Part shown: in pieces, positions 1 through 8,036 of the stretch | How positions within the stretch are numbered: position 1 is the stretch's first letter | Layout of the letters: each line of letters opens with the position of its first letter | Assembly: GCF_016862555.1 (NCBI RefSeq) | Contig: NZ_BONE01000005.1 | Location: forward strand, 1-64,000 | Reading direction: 5' to 3' | DNA from: Asanoa siamensis | GTDB taxonomy: Bacteria; Actinomycetota; Actinomycetes; Mycobacteriales; Micromonosporaceae | Length of the DNA stretch: 64,000 nucleotides | Notes under the pieces: model-generated | What the model was told of the DNA's origin: nothing | The model's database searches: none | Seen by the model: the letters and a program-made list of their open reading frames with translations, nothing else | Translations under genes and position numbers: made by a program

Positions 1-85
1 AAACATCCGGCCCGTTTCCGAGCCCTACGCCTGGGGCTTTGTTTTGTTTCCCGTGTCCGGCGCTTCCGCGCTGGGCACTTTTACT

Positions 86-114
86 ACGTTACCCGGTCCT
101 TTCGGCGTTGTCAA
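86..114 (-). promoter_or_regulatory. Strong sigma-70-type promoter, probably of a leftward rRNA operon
   Basis: On the minus strand a perfect -35 TTGACA (109-114) is followed after 17 bases by -10 TAACGT (86-91). No coding gene is convincing from 1 to 350, and tyrS ends with its own terminator at 351-386, so the promoter must drive something beyond the left edge. The leader ends with GGATGTTT at the edge, which resembles the start of the conserved antitermination region ahead of actinobacterial 16S rRNA. Assignment to rrn is inference. Confidence 0.6.
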
Positions 115-264
115 CCCGGTGTTTCCCGGTTTGTCATGCCTTGGGCGGGTTCCCCGTCCGCGGGCGCGCAGCAGCCAACCTGCCGAACTTCCGCTTCAGG
201 GGATTTGGTAGGCCGGCCGCTGCGACTCTCGTCGCCGCGCGCCCGGTGCCCTACCGGCTCGCAA

Positions 265-293
265 AGCTTACTACGTCGGTTTCGCCTCACCAA
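265..293 (-). promoter_or_regulatory. Second tandem promoter upstream of the putative rrn promoter
   Basis: Minus-strand -35 TTGGTG (288-293), 17-base spacer, -10 TAAGCT (265-270). It lies about 180 bases upstream of the TTGACA promoter and shares the 9-mer TTACTACGT (plus strand 81-89 and 268-276) around the -10 region. Tandem promoters are typical of actinobacterial rRNA operons. The rest of 1-350 shows no supported gene. Confidence 0.45.
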
Positions 294-350
294 ATCGACC
301 CGTTGTCCGGATCGTTCCGTGTTGCTCCCGCCGTGCAGAAAGAAAGATAC

Positions 351-386
351 GCAGCCCCCGAGTTGATCGTCAAATCGGGGGGCTGC
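351..386 (-). terminator. Rho-independent terminator of tyrS
   Basis: GCAGCCCCCGA (351-361) pairs with TCGGGGGGCTGC (375-386), an 11-bp GC-rich stem with one bulge, starting 17 bases after the tyrS stop. On the minus strand it is followed by the T-rich run GTATCTTTCTTTC, so it is a good intrinsic terminator separating tyrS from the promoters to its left. Confidence 0.8.
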
Positions 387-402
387 GTTCCGGGTCACAT
401 GA

Positions 403-1665
403 TCAAAGAGAGACGCGCTCGACGCCGGCGAACGTGCGCTTCCCCCTGCGCAGCACGAGGAAACGCCCGTGCAGCAAGGCATCCGCGGGCACGGTGGCGT
501 CCACGTCGGACACCCGCTCGTTGTTCACGTACGCCCCGCCCTCGGTGATCGCCCGCCGTGCTTCGTTGAGGCTGGAGACCAGCCCGGCGTCACGGAACAG
601 CGCCGCCACGGGCGGCACCTCACCGCGTACCTCGAGCAGCCCTGCCTCGGAGAGCGCGGCCCGCAACGTGCCCGCGGCGAGGTCGCCCAGCGAACCCCGC
701 CCGAACAGCGCCTGGCTCGCCGCGAGCACCTGGGCGGTCTCCTCCGCCCCGTGCACGAGCGTCGTCAGCTCCTCCGCCAACGCCCGCTGCCCCTCCCGGG
801 CACCCGGCCGCTCGGCGGTCGCCCGTTCGAGCTCCTCGATCTCGGCGTGCGGCCGGAAGCTGAAGTAGCGCAGGTAGCGCACGACGTCGCGGTCGTCGGT
901 GTTGAGCCAGAACTGGTAGAACGCGTACGGGCTCGTCAACGAGGGGTCGAGCCAGACCGAGGCGCCCTCCGTCTTGCCGAACTTGGTGCCGTCGGCCCGC
1001 GTCACCAGTGGCGTCACGAAGGCGTGCACCGGCCCACCGCCCCGCCGCCGGATGTAGTCGACGCCGGCGGTGATGTTGCCCCACTGGTCGGAGCCACCGA
1101 ACTGCAGCGTGCACCCGTGTCGCTGGTGCAGCTCGTAGTAGTCGTGCGACTGGAGGAGCTGGTAGCTGAACTCGGTGAAGCTGATGCCGCTCTCCAGCCG
1201 CGCCTTGACCACCTCGCGCGCCAGCATCTTGTTGACCGGGAAGTGCTTGCCCACGTCGCGCAGGAAGCTGATCGCCGACATCGAGCCGGTCCAGTCGAGG
1301 TTGTTGACGAGCGTGGCCGCGTTGTCACCTTCGTAGGTGACGAACGGCCGGACCTGCTCGCGGATCGTGTCGACCCAGCCGGCGACCACCTCGGGCGGGT
1401 TGAGCGAGCGCTCGCTGCTCTCCCGTGGGTCACCGATCTGCCCGGTGGCGCCGCCGACGAGCAGCAGCGGCCTGTGGCCGGCGCGCTGGAGCCGCCGCGC
1501 GGTGAGCACCTGCATCAGGTGACCGACGTGCAGGCTCGCCGCGGTCGGGTCGAAGCCGACATAGAACGTCACCTGCCCCGAGTCCAGATGCTTACGCAGC
1601 TCGTCGAGGTCGGTGGAGTCCTGCAGCAGACCCCGCCACAGCAGGTCGTCGATGAATTCGCTCAC
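403..1665 (-). CDS. tyrS: Tyrosine--tRNA ligase
   Basis: Class I aminoacyl-tRNA synthetase charging tRNA-Tyr in the cytosol. Visible motifs are the HIGH-type signature HVGH (in AASLHVGHLMQ), the KMSKS-type loop KFGKT, the Gln/Asp-rich tyrosine pocket, and a C-terminal S4-like RNA-binding domain (SLNEARRAITEGGAYVN). The GTG at 1665 is chosen because GGGAGA lies 10 bases upstream; an in-frame GTG at 1683 would add six residues but has no ribosome-binding site. The product is about 420 residues, normal for the bacterial enzyme. It is followed by an intrinsic terminator and preceded, on the same strand, by the FKBP gene 42 bases away. Confidence 0.95.
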   Translation of the reverse strand: MSEFIDDLLWRGLLQDSTDLDELRKHLDSGQVTFYVGFDPTAASLHVGHLMQVLTARRLQRAGHRPLLLVGGATGQIGDPRESSERSLNPPEVVAGWVDTIREQVRPFVTYEGDNAATLVNNLDWTGSMSAISFLRDVGKHFPVNKMLAREVVKARLESGISFTEFSYQLLQSHDYYELHQRHGCTLQFGGSDQWGNITAGVDYIRRRGGGPVHAFVTPLVTRADGTKFGKTEGASVWLDPSLTSPYAFYQFWLNTDDRDVVRYLRYFSFRPHAEIEELERATAERPGAREGQRALAEELTTLVHGAEETAQVLAASQALFGRGSLGDLAAGTLRAALSEAGLLEVRGEVPPVAALFRDAGLVSSLNEARRAITEGGAYVNNERVSDVDATVPADALLHGRFLVLRRGKRTFAGVERVSL

Positions 1666-1707
1666 GCCTGGATTGTCTCCCACCGGCCAGTGGTGATCGC
1701 ACCCGGT

Positions 1708-2346
1708 TTACTGCACCGAGAGGACGTCCACCACGAACCGCAGATCGCCCGCCGGGTAGCCGGCCGGCGGGGTCTCGCCGTACCCGAGGTCGGCCGGGAT
1801 GTCGAGCTGCAGCCGGCTGCCCTGCTTGGCGCCGACCAGGCCCTTCTCCCAGCCCTGGATGACGCTGTTGGAGCCGAGCTGCACCGGGAACGGCTGCCCG
1901 CTGTTCCAGGAGGCGTCGAACTCCTTGCCGTCCTTGTAGGTCACGCCGACGTAGTTGACCGTCACCGTCTGCCCGTTCTGCGCGGCGGGCCCGGTGCCCT
2001 CGATGAGCGGCGTCACCTTCAGCGCGGTGACGTCGCCCTCGCCGGCCGTGACCACGGGCTTGGTCTTGAGCTTCGGGTCGGCGTCGGCCGGGATCCCGTT
2101 CGCGGGCGGTGCGGCCGCCGAGGCACTGGGCGCCGAGCCGGTGGCCTGACCGGTGGTGTCGTCACCACCGCCGCGCACCAGCAGCACGACCGCCACCACG
2201 ATGGCGACGACCGCGAGCGCCCCGAGCACGATCGCGAGCTGCTGGCGGCGGCGCTTGGCCTTCGCGGCCCGCTCGGCGGCGGCCTTGCGCGCGGCCTTGG
2301 CGGCGGCCTTCCGGTCGTTCTTCGTCTCGACCACGCGGTTGCTCAC
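1708..2346 (-). CDS. Membrane-anchored FKBP-type peptidyl-prolyl isomerase
   Basis: 212 residues. The first 35 are highly basic (Lys/Arg/Ala), followed by one membrane span (about 37-58, QLAIVLGALAVVAIVVAVVLL), a Ser/Ala/Pro linker and a C-terminal FKBP domain (about 115-212) with the family signatures VTVNYVGVTYKDGKEFDASW and IQGWEKGLVGAKQGSR. It should catalyse proline cis-trans isomerisation of proteins outside the membrane, anchored by its N-terminus. The GTG start is preceded by GAGGA. It lies just upstream of tyrS on the same strand; the domain assignment is firm but clients are unknown. Confidence 0.88.
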   Translation of the reverse strand: MSNRVVETKNDRKAAAKAARKAAAERAAKAKRRRQQLAIVLGALAVVAIVVAVVLLVRGGGDDTTGQATGSAPSASAAAPPANGIPADADPKLKTKPVVTAGEGDVTALKVTPLIEGTGPAAQNGQTVTVNYVGVTYKDGKEFDASWNSGQPFPVQLGSNSVIQGWEKGLVGAKQGSRLQLDIPADLGYGETPPAGYPAGDLRFVVDVLSVQ

Positions 2347-2477
2347 GGTGTTGTCGTCCTCACGGGTGGTGTCCGGCCGGCCCGGACCGCTTCGGACACG
2401 CTACCCGGGGTAGCTGACCTTCGGAACGCCGAAATCCCACCCGCCCCAGTGGACACGACCGTCGATACTGCCAAGAC

Positions 2478-3428
2478 ATGAGAGCGGTGGTGTACGACGC
2501 GTACGGGCCCCCGGAGACGCTGCGGGTCGAGGAGGTCGCGCGGCCGGTGCCCCGCGGCGACGAGGTGCTCGTCAAGGTGCACGCGGTCGGTGTCAACGCG
2601 TCCGACTGGGAGACGCAGGTCGGCACGCCGCTCTACGCGCGCATCGGCGGCCTCCGCCGGCCGCGGCACCGCACCCTGGGCTCCGACATCGCGGGCGTGG
2701 TCGAGGCGATCGGCCCGGCCGTGACCCGCGTCCGCGTCGGCGAGGAGGTCTTCGGCGACAACCTCGAGCGGATGGGCGGTTTCGCGGAATACGTCGTCGC
2801 GCGCGAGAAGGTCCTCGCGCCCAAGCATCCCGGCCTGTCGTTCGCGCAGGCCGCCGCCCTCCCCCAGTCCGGGGTCATCGCGCTGCAGGGCATCCGCGGC
2901 CCGCACCCGGTCGGCCCGGGTCACCGGGTGCTGGTCAACGGCGCCGGCGGCGGCACGGGCGCGCTCGCGATCCAACTCGCGAAGCTCGACGGCGCCGAGG
3001 TCACCGGCGTGGACAACACCGCCAAACAGGAGTTCATGCGTACGGCCGGCGCGGACCACGTCATCGACTACACCCGCACGGACTTCACCCGGCTGGGCGA
3101 GCGCTGGGACCTGGTGCTCGACCTGTCCGGCCACCACGGCGCGCTGGCGCACCGCCGCGCGCTGACACCGAAGGGCCGCTACCGCTGGGTCGGCGGCTCG
3201 ATGAACACGATGCTCCAGGTGCTGGTCGGCGGCGCGCTGCTGGGCCGGCAGCGGATCCTGGTCGTCCGGCCCAACACCGCGGACCTGCTCACGATGGCCG
3301 ACCTGTGCGCGTCGGGCACCCTGACGACGCACATCGAGCGCCACTACCGCCTCGACGAGGTCCCGGCCGCCCTGCGCCACCTCGGCGACGGCCGGGCCCT
3401 CGGGAAGCTCGTCGTCACGGTGGCCTGA
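2478..3428 (+). CDS. Zinc-type MDR alcohol dehydrogenase / quinone reductase family protein
   Basis: 316-residue NAD(P)-dependent oxidoreductase of the medium-chain superfamily. It has the N-terminal GroES-like fold (YGPPETLRVEEVARP, GSDIAGVVEAIG) and the Rossmann motif VLVNGAGGGTGALAIQLAK. The catalytic zinc cysteines of true alcohol dehydrogenases are absent, so a quinone- or enone-reductase-like activity is more likely. No Shine-Dalgarno is visible; a -10-like TACTGC lies exactly 6 bases before the ATG, consistent with a leaderless transcript. It is transcribed divergently from the FKBP gene and ends 12 bases before a convergent gene. The substrate is unknown. Confidence 0.8.
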   Translation: MRAVVYDAYGPPETLRVEEVARPVPRGDEVLVKVHAVGVNASDWETQVGTPLYARIGGLRRPRHRTLGSDIAGVVEAIGPAVTRVRVGEEVFGDNLERMGGFAEYVVAREKVLAPKHPGLSFAQAAALPQSGVIALQGIRGPHPVGPGHRVLVNGAGGGTGALAIQLAKLDGAEVTGVDNTAKQEFMRTAGADHVIDYTRTDFTRLGERWDLVLDLSGHHGALAHRRALTPKGRYRWVGGSMNTMLQVLVGGALLGRQRILVVRPNTADLLTMADLCASGTLTTHIERHYRLDEVPAALRHLGDGRALGKLVVTVA

Positions 3429-3440
3429 GCGCGGCGCGGA

Positions 3441-3898
3441 TCAGGCCGGGGCGGCCGTGGACAGGCCCGCGATCCAGGGGCGCAGGGCCCAACGGCGGGC
3501 CAGGACGACAGCCCCCGCCAGGATGCCACCGAACAGGGCGAACTCGACGGCCACGACCGGGAGGGCGGTGCTGTAGTTGACCGTCGCCGCGAAGGCCATC
3601 GTGATCGGGGTGGCGATCACTCCCGCGAGCGGGAGCAGCAGGGCCATCGCCAGCACCGTGCGGGCCATCGCCGGCAGGCGGTGGCGCAGGCGGAACCAGA
3701 CCGTGAGCAGCGACGAGGCGAGCACCAGGGCCGACAGCGTCGCGTAGGTGCCCAGGACCGTCGCGAAGTCCGGCTGGCCGGCTCGCGGAGGTCGCCGCTC
3801 AGCCGGGCCGCGTCGCGCCGGCAGACATGCAGGCGCCGCCACTCGCGTTCGGCCGCCATGACCGTCTGCTCGAGGTTCCAGCGCTGGTATTCATTCAT
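3441..3898 (-). pseudogene. Frameshifted membrane protein gene coupled to PadR
   Basis: The reading frame opens at ATG 3898 (MNEYQRWNLEQTVMAAEREW), overlapping the PadR stop as ATGAATGA, and runs about 40 residues of charged N-terminus (ending near GDLREPA). The continuing hydrophobic part (QPDFATVLGTYATLSALV to the stop at 3441), with about four membrane segments, is in another frame. A single missing base around 3755-3790 would join them. The intact form would be a permease-like or HAAS-like membrane partner of a PadR regulator. It may be a true pseudogene, a sequencing error, or a programmed shift; no slippery run is obvious at the junction. Confidence 0.6.
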
Positions 3899-4250
3899 GG
3901 CCGCCTCCCGGCGAGTCAGCAAGAGTCGCGTCGACTGTGGTGACGAACCGCCGCCACTGCTGCCGCCAGGTCGCGAGCCGCTGGTGACCGGCGGGGGTGA
4001 CCGCGTAGACCTTGCGGCGGGGCCCGCTCGGGCTCGCCTGTGTCTCGTCGACGACCAGGCCCTGCCGGCGCATGCGGGTCAGCAGCGGATAGACCGTGCC
4101 GTAGCCCCCGGCGTCCAGGCCGGCCTCGTCGAGGCGGCGGACGAGCTCGTAGCCGTGCGCCGGCTCCTTGGCCAGCAGCGCCAACATGCACATGTCGAGG
4201 GCGCCGCGCAGCAACTGGGTGTGCCGCTCGCCGCCCTCGACAGGTGTCAT
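3891..4250 (-). CDS. PadR-family transcriptional regulator
   Basis: About 119 residues with the N-terminal PadR winged helix (LLRGALDMCMLALLAKEPAH, GYGTVYPLLTRMRRQGLV) and a charged C-terminal helix. PadR proteins repress genes for detoxification or membrane proteins, usually including themselves. The ATG at 4250 is preferred over the ATG at 4259 because -10 TAGTAT lies 7 bases upstream, making the mRNA leaderless at that ATG. The gene follows the MFS gene on the same strand and overlaps its frameshifted membrane partner downstream. Confidence 0.85.
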   Translation of the reverse strand: MTPVEGGERHTQLLRGALDMCMLALLAKEPAHGYELVRRLDEAGLDAGGYGTVYPLLTRMRRQGLVVDETQASPSGPRRKVYAVTPAGHQRLATWRQQWRRFVTTVDATLADSPGGGHE

Positions 4251-4257
4251 GCGAGAC

Positions 4258-4287
4258 ATACTAGTAAGAGCTATTAGGTGTCGTCAA
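4258..4287 (-). promoter_or_regulatory. padR promoter with embedded operator-like palindrome
   Basis: Minus strand: -35 TTGACG (4282-4287), 18-base spacer, -10 TAGTAT (4258-4263), overlapping the MFS stop codon. Between the boxes lies an imperfect palindrome, CTA-TA...TA-TAG (4261-4277), a plausible PadR operator for autorepression. The predicted transcript begins at the ATG at 4250. Confidence 0.55.
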
Positions 4288-5694
4288 ATAGTGGCGGCGG
4301 CCGGGCAGCAGCAGACCGGCCAGCGCCGCACCGCCGACCACCGCGGCACCGACGAGGACGGCCGGGACCAGACCGTCGACATAGGACGACGGGGTCGCGT
4401 AGCTGCCGTGCGCCGCGAAGATGGACGCCAGCACGGCCACGCCGACCGCCACCCCGAACTCGCGGACCATGTTCATCGTCCCGGAGGCCACACCCTGGGA
4501 GTCCCGGTCGACACTGGCGAGCGCGACGGTGCTCAGCGGCGCGAAGGTCAGGCCCATCCCGATCCCGGCGAGGACGAACGCCGGTGCCAGGGAGCCGAAG
4601 CCGACGTCGACGGCGGTGCCCAGCGCGACCCAGAGCAGGCCGGCCCCGAGCAGCACCTGCCCGAGCACGATCAGGAAGCGGCTGCCCACCCGGCCGACCA
4701 GCAGACCCGCGATCGGCGCGACGACCATCGGCGCCGCCGTCCACGGCAGCGTGCGGATCCCCGAGCCGAACGGCCCCAGCCCCTGCACGACCTGGAAGAA
4801 CTGTGCCAGCAGGAACACGGAGCCGAAGACACCCACGGAGAACAGGAACGCCACCACGTTGACGGCCGAGAAGGCCCGCGACCGGAACAGCCGCAGCGGG
4901 AGCATCGGCGCGGGCGCCCGCCGCTCCCAGGCGACGAACGCGGCGATCAGGACGCCGCCGGCGATCAGCGTGCCGAGCACCGACAGGGAGGTCCAGCCGC
5001 CGTCCTCGCCGTGCACGACGCCCCAGATCAGCGCGAACATGCCGGTCGAGATCAGCACCAGGCCCAGCGGGTCGAGCCGGCCGCGGCCGCCGTGCGACTC
5101 GGTGAGCACCGCCCGGACCAGCACGATGGCCAGCAGCCCGATCGGCACGTTGAGCCAGAAGATCCAGGTCCAGTCCAGGCCCTCGGCGACCGCGCCGCCG
5201 ACGACCGGGCCGACCGCCACCCCGAGACCGCTGATCCCGCCCCAGATGCCGATCGCCGCGTTGCGCATGCGCTCGGGCACGGCGGCCGCCAGCAGCGTCA
5301 GCGACAGCGGCATGACCATCGCCCCGCCGACGCCCTGCACCGCCCGGGCGGCGGTCAGCATCCACGGCTCCGTGGCCAGCGCGCACGCCGCCGAGGCCAG
5401 CGTGAACAGCGCGATGCCCGCCACGAAGAGCCGGCGCCGGCCGATCCGGTCGCCGATCGCGGCCGCGGTGAGCAGCAGGGCCGCGAACGGCAGCGTGTAC
5501 GCGTTGACGAACCAGGACAGGTCGGCCAGCGAGGCGCCCAGCGACTCGCGGATCACCGGCAGCGCCGTGGTCACGACCAGGTTGTCCAGCGTGACCATGA
5601 ACATCGGCACGCCGACCGCGATCAGCACCGCGGCCAGCGACCGGGACCGGACCGGCGACACGCCCGGCGGCGCGGCCATCACGGAAGTGGTCAT
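4261..5694 (-). CDS. DHA2-family MFS drug:H+ antiporter (EmrB/QacA type)
   Basis: 477 residues with about 14 membrane spans, the length and span number of 14-TMS drug-proton antiporters. Visible signatures are the motif A region LLTAAAIGDRIGRRRLFVAG, the motif C region GGISGLGVAVGPVVGGA, and the N-terminal FMVTLDNLVVTTALP. The ATG at 5694 has AAGGGGG eight bases upstream. It is divergent from a TetR gene with two identical operators between them, so efflux is probably induced by a ligand of that regulator. The C-terminus (TTPNSSY) comes from a short AT-rich stretch that doubles as the padR promoter. Confidence 0.9.
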   Translation of the reverse strand: MTTSVMAAPPGVSPVRSRSLAAVLIAVGVPMFMVTLDNLVVTTALPVIRESLGASLADLSWFVNAYTLPFAALLLTAAAIGDRIGRRRLFVAGIALFTLASAACALATEPWMLTAARAVQGVGGAMVMPLSLTLLAAAVPERMRNAAIGIWGGISGLGVAVGPVVGGAVAEGLDWTWIFWLNVPIGLLAIVLVRAVLTESHGGRGRLDPLGLVLISTGMFALIWGVVHGEDGGWTSLSVLGTLIAGGVLIAAFVAWERRAPAPMLPLRLFRSRAFSAVNVVAFLFSVGVFGSVFLLAQFFQVVQGLGPFGSGIRTLPWTAAPMVVAPIAGLLVGRVGSRFLIVLGQVLLGAGLLWVALGTAVDVGFGSLAPAFVLAGIGMGLTFAPLSTVALASVDRDSQGVASGTMNMVREFGVAVGVAVLASIFAAHGSYATPSSYVDGLVPAVLVGAAVVGGAALAGLLLPGRRHYLTTPNSSY

Positions 5695-5712
5695 GACAGG
5701 GTCCCCCTTGTT

Positions 5713-5754
5713 GTTATCGACTGATAACTACGACGGTAGTTATCGACTGATAAC
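5713..5754. promoter_or_regulatory. Twin TetR-type operators between MFS and tetR genes
   Basis: Two identical 16-mers GTTATCGACTGATAAC at 5713-5728 and 5739-5754, each an inverted repeat of GTTATC/GATAAC, with centres 26 bp apart. They fill the gap between the divergent MFS and TetR genes, as expected for a local repressor controlling both promoters. Confidence 0.85.
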
Positions 5755-5782
5755 CTGTCAACAGGCAGAGGGAGGAGACCCC

Positions 5783-6343
5783 GTGACACGCACCCGGCTC
5801 ACCGCCGCCGAGCGCAGCGAGCAACTCGTCGACGCCGCGGTCACCGCGTTCGCCAAGGGCGGCTACGCGGGCACGACCACCGACGACGTGGCGCGGCTGG
5901 CCGGCGTCTCCCAGCCGTACGTGATCCGGCTGTTCCGCTCGAAGCAGGCGCTGTTCATCACCGTGATCGACCACGTGAGCACGCGCATCCAGCAGGTCTT
6001 CCGCGAGGCCGCGCCGGCCGAGGGCGCCCAGCTCACCGATCTCGCCGACGGGTTCGACCGGTTGCTGGCCGAGCGCCACCTGCTGCCGGTGCTGCTGCAC
6101 GGGTTCGCCGCCGCCAACGCCGATGAGGAGATCGGCCGGACGGCCCGCGCCTGCTACGGCCGGATCTACGAGTTGGTACGGGAGCTGACCGGCGCGTCGG
6201 CGGAGGAGGCGCGGGACTTCATCGCCACCGGCATGCTGCTCACCGTGCTCGCCTCGATGCGGGTCATCGGCCCCGACCCGGTCGAGCAGGAGCCGTGGAT
6301 GATCCAGATGGTCGAGAGCTTCGACCACCACCAGAAGCACTGA
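5783..6343 (+). CDS. TetR-family transcriptional repressor
   Basis: 186 residues with an N-terminal TetR helix-turn-helix (TAFAKGGYAGTTTDDVARLAG, SQPYVIRLFRSKQALF) and an all-helical ligand-binding C-terminus. The GTG start at 5783 is set by GGAGGAG six bases upstream. It is divergent from the DHA2 efflux pump and very likely represses it through the paired operators at 5713-5754. The stop codon lies inside the stem of the bidirectional terminator that separates it from the convergent glycosidase gene. Confidence 0.9.
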   Translation: MTRTRLTAAERSEQLVDAAVTAFAKGGYAGTTTDDVARLAGVSQPYVIRLFRSKQALFITVIDHVSTRIQQVFREAAPAEGAQLTDLADGFDRLLAERHLLPVLLHGFAAANADEEIGRTARACYGRIYELVRELTGASAEEARDFIATGMLLTVLASMRVIGPDPVEQEPWMIQMVESFDHHQKH

Positions 6344-6376
6344 CCGCCCACCACCCCGAGGGGCGGTGGGCGGTCA
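6341..6376. terminator. Bidirectional terminator between tetR and GHL10 genes
   Basis: TGACCGCCCACC (6341-6352) pairs perfectly with GGTGGGCGGTCA (6365-6376), a 12-bp stem with a 12-base loop between convergent genes. It includes the TetR stop codon. There is no strong T tract on either side. Confidence 0.7.
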
Positions 6377-6385
6377 CCTGAGGCG

Positions 6386-8023
6386 TCAGCGCACCGGGCG
6401 CGGAAGCCCCATGGGGCTCTCGTTCCACACGCGGTCGAGCGACGTCACCACGTAGGTGTAGCGCTGCCCCGCCTGCGCGGTCCGGTCCACGAACGTCTGC
6501 GTCGACCCGACGGCGCCGACCGCCCGCACCGTGTCGACGAGTTGGCCGGCATCGGCCAGGTCACACGCCCGCGGCAGGCGCGTGCCGTCCAGCCGGTACA
6601 CGGCGTACGACGTCGCCTGCCCGAACGGCCCGACCTTGTCGAGCGGCTGCCGCCACTTCAGCGTCACCGCACCGGCGCCGTCCCGCGTGGCCGACGTGAC
6701 CACCGGCGGCAGCAGCGGCTTGCGCGGCAGGTGCGGCATCGCGGGCACGATCGCCGGGTGCGCGTAGTGCTCGGCCGCGTAGATGTCGGTCGCGCCCAGC
6801 TTGTTGGACCGCACCTGCACGGCGCTGAAGTGCACGTGCCCGGAGACGTTGTAGTCGCGGGCGAACGCCAGGTGGTCGGTCATCTCGCGCGGGTCGTTCC
6901 AGTTGGTGTCGGCGTTGGCCGCGATCTTGTAGTCGGCCTCGCCGATGTAGAGCTGCACCCGCGTGCCACTGACCACATCGGACCACCACGGGATCAGCTT
7001 GCCGTAGTCGGCCACGGTGAACCCGATGCTCCAGTAGATCTGGGGCACGATGTAGTCGATCCACTCCTCCTTGACCCACTTGCGGGTGTCGGCGGAGATG
7101 ATGTCGTACGACTGCGATCCGGCCGTGTCGGAGCCGAGCGGGTCAGCCGTCTTGTTGCGCCAGATGCCGAACGGGCTGATCCCGAACTTCACCCACGGCT
7201 TGGCCGCCTTGACCGCCGTGCCGAACTCGCGTACCAGCAGGTTGATATTGTCGCGGCGCCAGTCGGCCTTGTCGGTGAAACCACGGTTGTACGCCGCGAA
7301 CGTCGCGTCGTCGGCGAAGTCCTGGTTGGCCGCCGGGTAGGGGTAGAAGTAGTCGTCGAAGTGCACGGCGTCGACGTCGTACCGCTTCACGGCGTCGAGC
7401 ATCGCGGTCTGCACGAACGCCCGTACCTCGGGAATGCCCGGGTTGTAGTAGAGCCGCGCGCCGGCCGCGTTGATCGGGTAGGGCACGACCCAGTCGGGGT
7501 GGCTGCGCACCGGGTGGTTCGGCGCGAGCTTGTTGATGTCGACGCCGGCACCGTCGGGCATCGAGACGCGGTACGGGTTCATCCAGGCGTGGAACTCGAG
7601 GTTGCGCTTGTGTGCCTCGGCGATCACGAAGGCCAGCGGGTCCCAGCCCGGGTCCTGGCCGCGCACGCCGGTGAGGAACTCCGACCACGGCTCGTGCGGC
7701 GAGGGCCAGAACGCATCGGCGGTCGGCCGGACCTGCACGATCACGGCGGTGTGGTTGAGCCGCTCGGCGAGGTCGAGCCAGCCGAGATATTCGGCCTTCT
7801 GCGCGGCGACGACGTCGGACGCGGTCTGGGAGGCCTTGGTCGGCCAGTCGATGTTCACCACCGACGAGATCCACATCGCCCGGAACTGCCGCTTGGGCGC
7901 GGCCGGGTCGGTCACACACTCGCCGGCCGTCGCGCCGGCGGCCGCCGGTGCGGGCGCGACGACCGCCAACAGGGAAAGGGTCAACGCCGCGGCACCGAGC
8001 GCCGCGCCGAGTCTGCGTGCCAC
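6386..8023 (-). CDS. Secreted GHL10-type glycosyl hydrolase (DUF187) with FN3-like domain
   Basis: 545 residues. The GTG at 8023 is chosen because GGAGGT sits six bases upstream, and it yields a clean signal peptide (VARRLGAALGAAALTLSLLAVV, cleavage after APAAA). The central region (about 50-400) is the GHL10/DUF187 TIM-barrel: FRAMWISSVVNIDWPTKA, WMNPYRVS, DAVHFDDYFYPYP, KFGISPFGIWR. The C-terminus (about 440-540) looks like a fibronectin type III module. It probably acts on peptidoglycan-like or other extracellular glycans; the substrate is unproven. An inverted repeat upstream suggests sugar-responsive control. Confidence 0.88.
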   Translation of the reverse strand: MARRLGAALGAAALTLSLLAVVAPAPAAAGATAGECVTDPAAPKRQFRAMWISSVVNIDWPTKASQTASDVVAAQKAEYLGWLDLAERLNHTAVIVQVRPTADAFWPSPHEPWSEFLTGVRGQDPGWDPLAFVIAEAHKRNLEFHAWMNPYRVSMPDGAGVDINKLAPNHPVRSHPDWVVPYPINAAGARLYYNPGIPEVRAFVQTAMLDAVKRYDVDAVHFDDYFYPYPAANQDFADDATFAAYNRGFTDKADWRRDNINLLVREFGTAVKAAKPWVKFGISPFGIWRNKTADPLGSDTAGSQSYDIISADTRKWVKEEWIDYIVPQIYWSIGFTVADYGKLIPWWSDVVSGTRVQLYIGEADYKIAANADTNWNDPREMTDHLAFARDYNVSGHVHFSAVQVRSNKLGATDIYAAEHYAHPAIVPAMPHLPRKPLLPPVVTSATRDGAGAVTLKWRQPLDKVGPFGQATSYAVYRLDGTRLPRACDLADAGQLVDTVRAVGAVGSTQTFVDRTAQAGQRYTYVVTSLDRVWNESPMGLPRPVR

Positions 8024-8036
8024 GTGCGTACCTCCA

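Noticed and set aside
21-49. Plus-strand terminator-like hairpin AGCCC/GGGCT followed by TTTGTTTTGTTT
   Set aside because: No plus-strand gene can end here; on the transcribed minus strand it is just part of the putative rrn leader.
469-2481. Long plus-strand open frame opposite tyrS and the FKBP gene
   Set aside because: Shadow of real genes in very GC-rich DNA; the opposite strand has clear families and motifs.
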